Shown piece after piece: positions 56,665-64,000 of a stretch of 64,000 bases of DNA. Under the pieces are notes generated by a model. It ran no database searches, was not told the DNA's origin, and saw nothing but the letters and a program-made list of their open reading frames with translations. Location: NCBI RefSeq assembly GCF_003854965.1, contig NZ_RQPI01000002.1, forward strand, positions 248,001 to 312,000, read 5' to 3'. This stretch comes from Paenibacillus rhizophilus (GTDB taxonomy: Bacteria; Bacillota; Bacilli; Paenibacillales; Paenibacillaceae). Positions within the stretch are counted from its first letter, which is position 1. Every line of letters starts with the position of its first letter. The position numbers and the translations under genes were made by a program.

Positions 56665-58860
56665 ATGGGTATTCACTACGACGAAAAAAACCAGGTGTTT
56701 CACCTGCAGACACCTGGTTCAAGCTACTGCATGCAGATTGTTCGGGACGGCTACCTGGGGCATTTGTATTGGGGACGGCGAATCGCCATCTATCGGGATT
56801 CTGTGCCCTTCGACCATATCGATCGGGGTTTCTCTCCAAATCCTGATCCTTCCGACCGAAAGTTCTCCTTGGACAACCTTCCGCAGGAGTACCCGGGCTA
56901 CGGCAACGGCGATTTTGGCATCCCAGCCTATCAGATCAGCCAGCCGAACGGATCTGAAATCAGCGACCTCCGTTACCGGACGCATCGGATATATGCCGGC
57001 AAGCCAAAGCTTCCAGGACTTCCTGCCATTTATATCGAGCGGGAGAGCGAAGCGGATACACTGGAGCTTGTGCTTGAGGATGCGCTAACCGGCCTGCGGA
57101 CTACCTTAATCTATACGGTCTTTAACGAATATGATGCCATTGCCCGATCCGTTCGTTTTGACCATACCGGCTCCGAAAATCTTGTCCTTCTGCGCGCGCT
57201 CAGCGCCAGTATCGATTTCAGGGACGACGTGTACGATATGCTAACCTTTTACGGGGCGCACACCAATGAACGAAATATCGCCCGAAGACCCCTCGTTCCG
57301 GGCATCCAGGCGGCTGAAAGCCGGCGCGGCGCCAGCAGTCCACAGCAAAATCCATTCCTGGCCCTGCTCCGTCCCGGCACCGATGAAGACAATGGCGAGG
57401 TGTACGCACTCAATCTCGTTTATAGCGGAAACTTCATTGCCCAGGCCGAGGTCCAGCAGTACCGGACGACGCGGGTGTCAATTGGCATCAATCCGTTCGG
57501 CTTCTCTTGGCAATTGGCTCCCGGAGAAAGCTTTCAGACACCCGAGGCAATCATGGTATACTCTGCACAGGGCCTGGGCGGGATGTCCCGCGTTTTTAAC
57601 CGGCTATATCGTACCCGGCTCAGCCGCGGCAAATTCCGTGACGCAGAACGGCCGATTCTGATCAACAACTGGGAGGCGACCTACTTCGACTTCAACGCCG
57701 ACAAGATTGAAGAGATCGCCCGCGAAGGGAAGGACCTCGGCATGGAGCTCTTCGTGCTGGACGACGGATGGTTCGGCAAGCGCGACAATGATCTGAGTTC
57801 TCTTGGCGACTGGACCGTTGACCGCAGCAAGCTCCCGGAAGGGATGGACCACCTCGCACGGCGGATCACCGGGATGGGAATGCAGTTCGGTCTCTGGTTT
57901 GAGCCGGAGATGGTCTCCCAGGATAGCGAGTTGTACCGCCGTCATCCCGACTGGTGCCTGCACGTGAAGGACCGTCCCCGCACGGTGGGGCGCAACCAGC
58001 TCGTTCTCGATCTGTCGCGGCGGGATGTGTGCGACTATATTGTTAGCGCGCTGTCCGACATTCTGTCGTCCGCGCCGATTACGTACGTCAAATGGGATAT
58101 GAACCGTCATCTAACCGAGATCGGCTCGGCCCTGCTTCCGGCGGAGCGCCAGCGCGAGACGGGGCACCGGTATATCCTCGGCCTGTACCGGGTGCTGGAG
58201 GAGCTCACTTCCGCCTTTCCGGATGTGCTGTTCGAGAGCTGTTCCAGCGGAGGAGGGCGCTATGATCCCGGCATGCTCTATTACATGCCACAAACATGGG
58301 CGAGCGACAATACGGACGCGATCAGCCGGCTAAAAATCCAATACGGCAACAGCATGGTCTTTCCGACCGTGTCTATGGGCGCTCATGTTTCGGGCGTGCC
58401 GAATCATCAGGTCAACCGGATTACTCCTCTTGACACCCGGGGACATGTTGCAATGTCGGGCAACTTTGGCTATGAGCTTGACCTCACCAAGATGTCGCCT
58501 GAGGAAAAGGAGATTGTCAAGTCCCAGGTTGCGCTGTATAAAGAAATCCGCCCGCTGATTCAGTTCGGAGAATTTTACCGGATCTTAAGTCCGTTTGAGG
58601 GCAATGAGGCGGCCTGGGCTTTTGTCTCCGACGATCAGAGCGAAGCGGTGCTTGCTTTCTTCCGAGTGCTGAGCCAGCCGGGAGAAAGGGTGCCAAATCT
58701 TAAATGCAAGGGCTTGAATCCGAAGTACCTGTACCGCCATCACGAAACCGGGAAGGTATACGGCGGTGACGAGCTGATGTACGCCGGATTGACGCTTCCA
58801 AGGGTAAAAGGCGATTTTATCAGCCTGTTCTGGCGGTTCAGCAAGGCCGACGAGCTATGA
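56665..58860 (+). CDS. GH36 alpha-galactosidase
   Basis: Removes terminal alpha-galactose from melibiose, raffinose and stachyose. 731 residues, cytoplasmic (no signal). N-terminal beta domain (about 1-340), (beta/alpha)8 barrel (about 341-640), C-terminal beta domain. Nucleophile Asp478 in YVKWDMNRHL and acid/base Asp548 in WASDNTDA, the same numbers as Geobacillus AgaA; also WEATYFDF and CSSGGGRYDPGML. The ATG is 13 bases after AAAGGAG, rather far. Codons 9-19 contain a perfect inverted repeat that works as a terminator on the other strand. Confidence 0.96.
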   Translation: MGIHYDEKNQVFHLQTPGSSYCMQIVRDGYLGHLYWGRRIAIYRDSVPFDHIDRGFSPNPDPSDRKFSLDNLPQEYPGYGNGDFGIPAYQISQPNGSEISDLRYRTHRIYAGKPKLPGLPAIYIERESEADTLELVLEDALTGLRTTLIYTVFNEYDAIARSVRFDHTGSENLVLLRALSASIDFRDDVYDMLTFYGAHTNERNIARRPLVPGIQAAESRRGASSPQQNPFLALLRPGTDEDNGEVYALNLVYSGNFIAQAEVQQYRTTRVSIGINPFGFSWQLAPGESFQTPEAIMVYSAQGLGGMSRVFNRLYRTRLSRGKFRDAERPILINNWEATYFDFNADKIEEIAREGKDLGMELFVLDDGWFGKRDNDLSSLGDWTVDRSKLPEGMDHLARRITGMGMQFGLWFEPEMVSQDSELYRRHPDWCLHVKDRPRTVGRNQLVLDLSRRDVCDYIVSALSDILSSAPITYVKWDMNRHLTEIGSALLPAERQRETGHRYILGLYRVLEELTSAFPDVLFESCSSGGGRYDPGMLYYMPQTWASDNTDAISRLKIQYGNSMVFPTVSMGAHVSGVPNHQVNRITPLDTRGHVAMSGNFGYELDLTKMSPEEKEIVKSQVALYKEIRPLIQFGEFYRILSPFEGNEAAWAFVSDDQSEAVLAFFRVLSQPGERVPNLKCKGLNPKYLYRHHETGKVYGGDELMYAGLTLPRVKGDFISLFWRFSKADEL
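56684..56719 (-). terminator. Antisense intrinsic terminator inside the alpha-galactosidase gene
   Basis: Minus strand AACCAGGTGT, an 11-base loop, ACACCTGGTT and then TTTTT: a perfect 10-bp stem with T-run. It lies over codons 7-19 of the plus-strand gene. On the plus strand CAGGTG-TTT-CACCTG can form a competing hairpin. Confidence 0.75.
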
Positions 58861-58889
58861 GGACTGCAGTGCAGCCTGAATAAAAGAAA

Positions 58890-58943
58890 AGGCGGCAGCG
58901 AAGCGGGGCCTGAAATCGTGATTTCAGGCCCCGCTGGCAGCGC
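58890..58943 (-). terminator. Terminator of the sucrose cluster
   Basis: Very strong stem AGCGGGGCCTGAAAT / ATTTCAGGCCCCGCT extended by GGCG/CGCC, then TTTTCTTTTATT on the minus strand. It also lies just after the convergent alpha-galactosidase gene. Confidence 0.85.
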
Positions 58944-59038
58944 CCCAACGCGCTTTCACTCCGTTTTATTGCTGAGCGGAATTAATCAGCAAATAAGCGG
59001 CAACGGCATGTCGGTTCGCCGAAATTCAGCTCACGCCG

Positions 59039-59539
59039 TCATTTCAGGTGAACGCGCAGCAACGGGGCACCGCCAGGCTCCGCTGCGTCTGCCAGCGTCT
59101 CCACCGATTTCACCATTTCCTGATCGTCCGGAACCAGCACTGGCGTGATCACCGGAAAGCCGGCCTGCTCGATTTCGGTAATATCAAACTCCATGAGCAA
59201 CTGCCCTGTCTTGATTTTGTCCCCGGTCTTGACACGGGGCATAAACCCTCTTCCCTTCAACGACACCGTGTTAATGCCAACGTGAATCAGCAGCTGCACG
59301 CCGCTGGCATGCTCCAGCAGCAAAGCGTGATTGCTGCGATCGAACACATGAGCTACCGTTCCGTCGAACGGCGCGAATACTTTACCTTCCCTAGGCTTAA
59401 TGGCCATGCCTTTGCCCATAAAGCCGCCAGCAAATGCCGGATCGGGTACCTCCGTAAGCTCAACGATGCTGCCGACAAGCGGAACCCCCACTTCAATCAG
59501 AGCCAGCTTTTCCATTTCCTTTTTCTTAAACCATGCCAT
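59039..59539 (-). CDS. crr: Stand-alone PTS EIIA (glucose type)
   Basis: 166 residues, EIIA-Glc fold. Phosphorylated His86 in LLIHVGINTVSLKGRGF; partner His in DGTVAHVFDRSNHALLL-type strand (first HVF). It follows scrB and the GH13 gene on the minus strand, 31 bases after the latter. The visible ScrA ends without an EIIA domain, so this protein probably phosphorylates it; it may also serve other permeases lacking EIIA. Confidence 0.93.
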   Translation of the reverse strand: MAWFKKKEMEKLALIEVGVPLVGSIVELTEVPDPAFAGGFMGKGMAIKPREGKVFAPFDGTVAHVFDRSNHALLLEHASGVQLLIHVGINTVSLKGRGFMPRVKTGDKIKTGQLLMEFDITEIEQAGFPVITPVLVPDDQEMVKSVETLADAAEPGGAPLLRVHLK

Positions 59540-59570
59540 TTTTCTCTCATCCTCCTGCTGCTAAGAATAT

Positions 59571-61283
59571 TCAGTATGCTGCCGAGTAACCAATCGCCAG
59601 GGATTCATACGGAGACAGTATAAGCTTGAATGCTCCTGTCAACCTTTCCCCATCCAACTCCCGTCTGTAATTGCCGATCAGCACTTCTCCTGCACCATTC
59701 GCTATACCTTCCGGACAAACCATTTCCGTTTCTTTTTCATAAAAATTGTTGATTACGAGCACCGTCTCTTTGCCCAAACGGCGAACATAGGCGAAAATTG
59801 AAGGATGCTCCTCCAAAATCAGCTCATATGCGCCCTCCGTCAGGATGGGCAAGGACTTGCGCAGTTCGATCAGTTTCCGGTAGTAGTGAAACAATGAAGC
59901 TGCGTCCTCTACCGCTGCTTCGGCGTTGATTTCCGGATAATTGGGATTCAGTTTCATCCATGGCTGTCCTGAGGTAAATCCCGCAGAAGGTCCGCCAGTC
60001 CATTGCATCGGCGTGCGTCCATTATCGCGGCTGCGTTCATAAATGGCCTTCAAGGTTTCCACGGGCTCCCCGCGGTGAACCTCTGTCTGCTCCTGATAAA
60101 AATTGAGGGATTCAATGTCCCTATAATCGGCGATGCTCTCGAACCGGACATTGGTCATGCCAAGCTCCTCCCCCTGGTAAATATAGGGTGTGCCTCGCAT
60201 CATATGCAGCAGGGTGGCCAGCATCTTGGCCGACTGGACGCGGTAAGGTCCGTCATTGCCGAAACGGGAAACGATGCGGGGCTGATCATGGTTATTCCAG
60301 TACAGGCTGTTCCAGCCCACGTCGGCCAGCTCATTTTGCCATCTGCTCAAATTGCGCTTCAGTTCAGGCAGATCCAGTGCCTTGCGCTCCCACTTGGGCC
60401 GCCCCTTCGGCTTATCCAAGCCCATATGCTCGAACTGGAACACCATGTTCAGTTCTCCCCTTGACTGGTCCGTGTACAGCCGGGCCTGCTCCGGAGAAAC
60501 CTTCGGACATTCGCCCACGGTGAGAACATCGTAATGGGAAAGCACCTCCCTGTTCATCTCCTGCAAATAGTCATGTACGCTATCCGCGTTGTAGATAAAG
60601 ACTCTGCTGAGCTCGGCTCCTTCGCCGCGAACGAAGGCCTCATATGGAGCGAGACATTCTTTCTTGGAAATCATGTTGATCACATCCATACGAAATCCGT
60701 CCACACCTTTGTCCAGCCAAAAACGCATCATCTCGTAAATTCCTTGGCGAAGCGCCGGATTCTCCCAATTCAGATCTGGCTGCTTCGGCGAGAACATGTG
60801 AAGATAATATTCGCCTGTCGTCTCATCGTACGTCCAGGCCGGTCCTCCGAAGGAAGCCTTCCAATCCGTCGGCGGCTTTCCCGGTTCTCCGGGCCGCCAT
60901 ATATAATAATCGCGGTAAGGATTGTTTAGGGACTTTCGCGATTCTACGAACCAGGGATGTTCGTCCGAGGTATGATTGACCACCAAATCCATCAGCAGGC
61001 GAATGCCCCGCTTGTGCATTTCGTCAAGCATCTGCTCCCAATCGCCCATTGTGCCGAATTCAGGCATAATGGCGCGGTAGTCACTAATATCATAGCCATT
61101 GTCTGCGTTCGGAGATGCGTATACCGGAGAAAGCCATACTACATCAATACCTAGCTCCGCCAAATAATCAAGCTTCGACGTTATTCCGGGAATGTCTCCG
61201 ATTCCGTCTCCATTTCCGTCCATAAAGCTTCGCGGGTAAATTTGATAAACTACGCTTTTCTTCCACCACTCTTTGTCGGACAT
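59571..61283 (-). CDS. malL: GH13 oligo-1,6-glucosidase / alpha-glucosidase
   Basis: 570 residues, GH13 subfamily 31. Nucleophile Asp200 in GFRMDVIN, acid/base Glu258 in TVGECPKV, Asp333 in WNNHDQPR; the QPDLNWEN motif is present. Val directly after the nucleophile is typical of enzymes acting on alpha-1,6 links such as isomaltose, rather than maltose. No signal peptide. It lies between scrB and the EIIA gene, so the substrate could be an isomaltulose- or sucrose-derived phosphate or free oligosaccharide. GGGAG lies five bases before the ATG. Confidence 0.93.
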   Translation of the reverse strand: MSDKEWWKKSVVYQIYPRSFMDGNGDGIGDIPGITSKLDYLAELGIDVVWLSPVYASPNADNGYDISDYRAIMPEFGTMGDWEQMLDEMHKRGIRLLMDLVVNHTSDEHPWFVESRKSLNNPYRDYYIWRPGEPGKPPTDWKASFGGPAWTYDETTGEYYLHMFSPKQPDLNWENPALRQGIYEMMRFWLDKGVDGFRMDVINMISKKECLAPYEAFVRGEGAELSRVFIYNADSVHDYLQEMNREVLSHYDVLTVGECPKVSPEQARLYTDQSRGELNMVFQFEHMGLDKPKGRPKWERKALDLPELKRNLSRWQNELADVGWNSLYWNNHDQPRIVSRFGNDGPYRVQSAKMLATLLHMMRGTPYIYQGEELGMTNVRFESIADYRDIESLNFYQEQTEVHRGEPVETLKAIYERSRDNGRTPMQWTGGPSAGFTSGQPWMKLNPNYPEINAEAAVEDAASLFHYYRKLIELRKSLPILTEGAYELILEEHPSIFAYVRRLGKETVLVINNFYEKETEMVCPEGIANGAGEVLIGNYRRELDGERLTGAFKLILSPYESLAIGYSAAY

Positions 61284-61337
61284 GACATAACTCTCCCTTG
61301 GATTTGCTTAAAATCGGTTTTCTTCCTCCCAGTTCTT

Positions 61338-62840
61338 TTACGAACCCGACTGCTCTCTATCACGTATTGCCCCCGATGTAATATCCCACTTACTGGCACG
61401 ATACGAGACCTCACCGCCTTTAGCGAAGATGGATAATCCCATGCTGTCCGCATCGGGGAATATTCGGGCGGTAAAGACTTCGCGGCCGTCGTCCACAAAC
61501 ACTTCTACAGACGACGTATCCACGAACAACTGCAGCTTGACGGCTGAAGGATTCACCGCACAGCTTCGAACCATACCATATTCCGCCGCGATCGGCCGGC
61601 CAGACAGCGTTCGATCCAGCATAAGCCTGGAATCCCGGCTGTCACATACCAATACCGTCCTTTCTCCTTCTCCCGTCCTCAGCCCGACACCAAATTCGAA
61701 GGCGTCTACATTATTGAATTCGATCAGCAGCTCATACCGGGAGCCTGAAAAACCGGGCGGACTATACGTCCCATCTGAAATCTTCCCAATCGAGAAGCTT
61801 TCCTTTCCTCTGAGTGCCTGAAGCTCACGAGCGGGAAGCTGGTACAATCGGCCGCCCTCCACCCGAAGTTCACGCGGCAGCGTCAGGCAGTGGGCCCAAC
61901 CGTGATCGTCCGTGGGGTAGGGAACATCCGGCAGACCCATCCAGCCTACCAGAATGCGCCGGCCATCCGGCGTTAGTGTAGTCTGAGGGGCGTAGAAATC
62001 AAAACCGCGATCCAGCAAACGAAAGTCTCCATGCCGAAAATCCCTCGTCTCCACATCCAGTGGTTCTCCGATCAAATAGCCCGCCGGATAAATATTACCG
62101 GGCTCGTCGAGCCTCGCTCCCTGCGGGCAAAAGCAGAGAATTCCCTGGCCGGCCAATTCAAAATAATCTGGACATTCCCACATATAGCCGAAATCGGGCA
62201 AGCCGGTGCGTAACTCGCCAAGCAGTTCCCACTTATGAAGATCGATCGAGCGGTACAGCACGGCACAGCCGGTAAGGTTGGAGCGCTGCGCGCCGATCAC
62301 GGCATAGAAGAAACCGTCCTGATGCCACACCTTGGGATCACGATAATGGTCGGTATAACCGGACGGCGGTCCGCCAATAACCGGGGATTGAAACTTGTGT
62401 ATACTGCCGTCTTTCTCCATTTGAGCCATACACTGATAAGGCAGACGCTCCCAATTATCATCACGTGTATTGCCGGTGTACATGAGGTACAATCGCCCAT
62501 CGTGCTCAATTGCGCTGCCCGAGTACACCCCGTGGCTGTCAAAATTGCGGTCTGGTCTTAGCGCCACCCCCCGGTTCGTCCAATGGACGAGATCTGGAGA
62601 GCTGGTATGATACCAATATTTGAGTCCATGTACAGGACCGAGAGGAAACCATTGATAGAACAAATGATACTCTCCCTGAAAAAAAGCAAATCCATTCGGA
62701 TCGTTCAGCAGCCCTGTCTTAGGCTGAATATGATAGCCCTGACGCCAGGGGCACCGGGCGACTCTGGCGGCCAAACCGGAGATTTCTTCCGGATCGGTTT
62801 CTTCCAATCTTCTGTATCTCTCTTCTTTTATCCACTCCAC
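61338..62840 (-). CDS. scrB: Sucrose-6-phosphate hydrolase (GH32)
   Basis: Splits sucrose-6-phosphate to glucose-6-phosphate and fructose. 500 residues. GH32 five-bladed propeller with nucleophile Asp47 in GLLNDPNGF, Asp168 in HYRDPKV and acid/base Glu222 in MWECPDYF, followed by a C-terminal beta-sandwich (about 345-490, with VEVFVDDGREVFTARIFP). Start is GTG at 62838-62840, 10 bases after AAGGAGG. It follows scrA by 59 bases. Confidence 0.96.
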   Translation of the reverse strand: MEWIKEERYRRLEETDPEEISGLAARVARCPWRQGYHIQPKTGLLNDPNGFAFFQGEYHLFYQWFPLGPVHGLKYWYHTSSPDLVHWTNRGVALRPDRNFDSHGVYSGSAIEHDGRLYLMYTGNTRDDNWERLPYQCMAQMEKDGSIHKFQSPVIGGPPSGYTDHYRDPKVWHQDGFFYAVIGAQRSNLTGCAVLYRSIDLHKWELLGELRTGLPDFGYMWECPDYFELAGQGILCFCPQGARLDEPGNIYPAGYLIGEPLDVETRDFRHGDFRLLDRGFDFYAPQTTLTPDGRRILVGWMGLPDVPYPTDDHGWAHCLTLPRELRVEGGRLYQLPARELQALRGKESFSIGKISDGTYSPPGFSGSRYELLIEFNNVDAFEFGVGLRTGEGERTVLVCDSRDSRLMLDRTLSGRPIAAEYGMVRSCAVNPSAVKLQLFVDTSSVEVFVDDGREVFTARIFPDADSMGLSIFAKGGEVSYRASKWDITSGAIRDREQSGS

Positions 62841-62899
62841 TCCAGAGCAACCTCCTTACTGCAAAAATGTCCAAGCCCTTGGTATGTTTAGGTTGATGT

Positions 62900-64000
62900 T
62901 CAAGCCGCAGCTTCGTTTGATGTCTCTCCTGCGGCTGACGCATTTTGCCGCTTGCCCCAGAACAGGGTAATGACAAACGTTACCAGAAAGCTGATCCCCA
63001 TCCCGATGCAGAAGCCGACGATCGACTGCGGACGGATAGCAATAATCCCGGGTACTGCCGCCGGTCCCATTGAAATGGACAGCACATGCGCATAGGCGAC
63101 ATAGGCGGAGGCCAGACCGGAGCCAATCATCGCCGCAATAAACGGATAGCGAAGCTTGAGGTTGATCCCGAACATTGCAGGTTCGGTAATACCGAGCAGC
63201 GCGGAGATGCCGGCAGCCGAAGCGATGCTCTTTGTCTTGCTGTTGCGGGTAATGAGAAGGACGGCCAGCGTAGCCGCACCCTGCGCGATGTTCGCCATAG
63301 AGGCAATCGGGAGCAAGAAGGATCCGCCCGTCTTCGCCACATCCGCCAGCAGTTGAGTGTCCACAGCGAGGAAGCTGTGATGCATTCCCGTAATGGCAAT
63401 CGTTGAATAGAAGAAACCGAAGATGCCACCTCCGATGAAACCGGTCGTATTGTACAGCCAAAAGAGTCCATCCGTCACCCCGTTGCCCGCAGCGCGGAGG
63501 ACCGGGCCAACGAAAGCAAAGGTCAAGAGGCCGGTAATTAGGACGGACAGCAGGGGAGTTAGCAGATTATCAAGATAAGATGGAATAACCTTGCGCAAAT
63601 TTTTCTCGATTACGGATAAAATGTAGGACACGGCTAGCACCGGCAACACTGTTCCCTGATAGGCGACCTTTTCGATAGAAAAACCGAACAGATGCCAGGT
63701 GGGCACAGTCCCGTCCACAAGCGCCTGGCCGTAGCCGTAACCATTGAGCAGGTCGGGATGGACCATAATCATGGCGAGCGCCGCACCCAGATAAGGATTC
63801 CCCCCGAACTTGCGGGTGGCCGAGAACCCGATCAGGATCGGAAGGAAGACAAAAGGAGCATTCGCGAATAAGTTAATAATGCTCGCCCAATCGGCAATGC
63901 CTGGGTACATCTCAACCAATGACTTGGGACCGAACAGATTACTGGCAGTAAGCACATTATTAATCCCCATTAATAGACCCCCGGCCACAATCGCCGGAAT
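62900..64000 (-). CDS. scrA: Sucrose PTS permease EIIC part (cut by window edge)
   Basis: The last 366 residues of a PTS EIIBC sucrose/trehalose-type permease, all membrane EIIC. Typical marks: IPAIVAGGLLMGINN at the cut, NPYLGAALAMIMVHPDLL, and GITEPAMFGINLKLRYPF near the end. The EIIB domain and start are beyond 64000. It ends without an EIIA domain (tail ASAAGETSNEAAA). Next genes on the same strand are scrB, the GH13 gene and a separate EIIA. Trehalose specificity is possible, but the scrB neighbour favours sucrose. Confidence 0.92.
   Translation of the reverse strand: MPAIVAGGLLMGINNVLTASNLFGPKSLVEMYPGIADWASIINLFANAPFVFLPILIGFSATRKFGGNPYLGAALAMIMVHPDLLNGYGYGQALVDGTVPTWHLFGFSIEKVAYQGTVLPVLAVSYILSVIEKNLRKVIPSYLDNLLTPLLSVLITGLLTFAFVGPVLRAAGNGVTDGLFWLYNTTGFIGGGIFGFFYSTIAITGMHHSFLAVDTQLLADVAKTGGSFLLPIASMANIAQGAATLAVLLITRNSKTKSIASAAGISALLGITEPAMFGINLKLRYPFIAAMIGSGLASAYVAYAHVLSISMGPAAVPGIIAIRPQSIVGFCIGMGISFLVTFVITLFWGKRQNASAAGETSNEAAA

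Overview
The window looks like core chromosome of a Gram-positive, endospore-former-type member of the Bacillota, most like Paenibacillus. This is inferred from strong AGGAGG-type ribosome-binding sites with many GTG/TTG starts, T-box leaders on pheST and alaS, a GlcT/ptsG antitermination system, and the gene order alaS-ireB-ruvX-DUF1292-mltG-trhP, which resembles Bacillus subtilis. I see no prophage, insertion sequence, CRISPR array or plasmid gene. About 47 protein genes and one tRNA gene are supported. Both ends cut a gene: mutS2 on the left and a sucrose PTS permease on the right.

Layout. 1-13 kb: mutS2 (partial), a small holin-4-like membrane protein, a membrane diguanylate cyclase, a CuA-site lipoprotein behind a Fur-box-like palindrome, a ZapA protein with a roughly 600-residue coiled-coil tail, pheT and pheS behind a Phe T-box, a NapH-like iron-sulfur membrane protein and a second GGDEF protein. 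13-25 kb: type I pullulanase; ptsG-ptsH-ptsI with an RNA antitermination leader and its regulator glcT; a flotillin/NfeD pair; an iron-dependent alcohol dehydrogenase. 25-30 kb: galK-galE-galT, divergent from an AraC regulator. 30-34.6 kb: aldo/keto reductase, sirtuin, HAD phosphatase, alpha/beta hydrolase and a frameshifted membrane acyltransferase. 35-45.5 kb: ilvD, GH1 beta-glucosidase, polysaccharide deacetylase, AI-2E-type permease, class B penicillin-binding protein and a chemoreceptor. 45.7-54 kb: the alaS-to-trhP housekeeping cluster. 54-64 kb: an unusual SDR protein, tRNA-Pro(CGG), an AraC regulator divergent from a GH36 alpha-galactosidase, and a minus-strand sucrose/alpha-glucoside cluster (scrA, scrB, GH13 glucosidase, stand-alone EIIA).

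How the genes fit together. Sugar use dominates. PtsG/PtsH/PtsI take up glucose, with GlcT relieving termination in the ptsG leader. Sucrose enters through ScrA, which has no EIIA of its own in the part seen, and the EIIA encoded three genes downstream may serve it. ScrB and the GH13 enzyme process the products. Alpha-galactosidase releases galactose from raffinose-type sugars, which galKET feeds into glycolysis, and the sucrose left over would suit ScrAB. Pullulanase and the GH1 enzyme add alpha-glucans and beta-glucosides.

I found no clear new multi-gene system. The most unusual items are the ZapA/coiled-coil fusion with an 11-residue repeat block, a textbook terminator on the antisense strand inside the first codons of the alpha-galactosidase gene, a perfect 44-bp tandem duplication upstream of the beta-glucosidase gene, an SDR lacking the YxxxK catalytic pair, and a CuA-type lipoprotein next to a Fur-like box.
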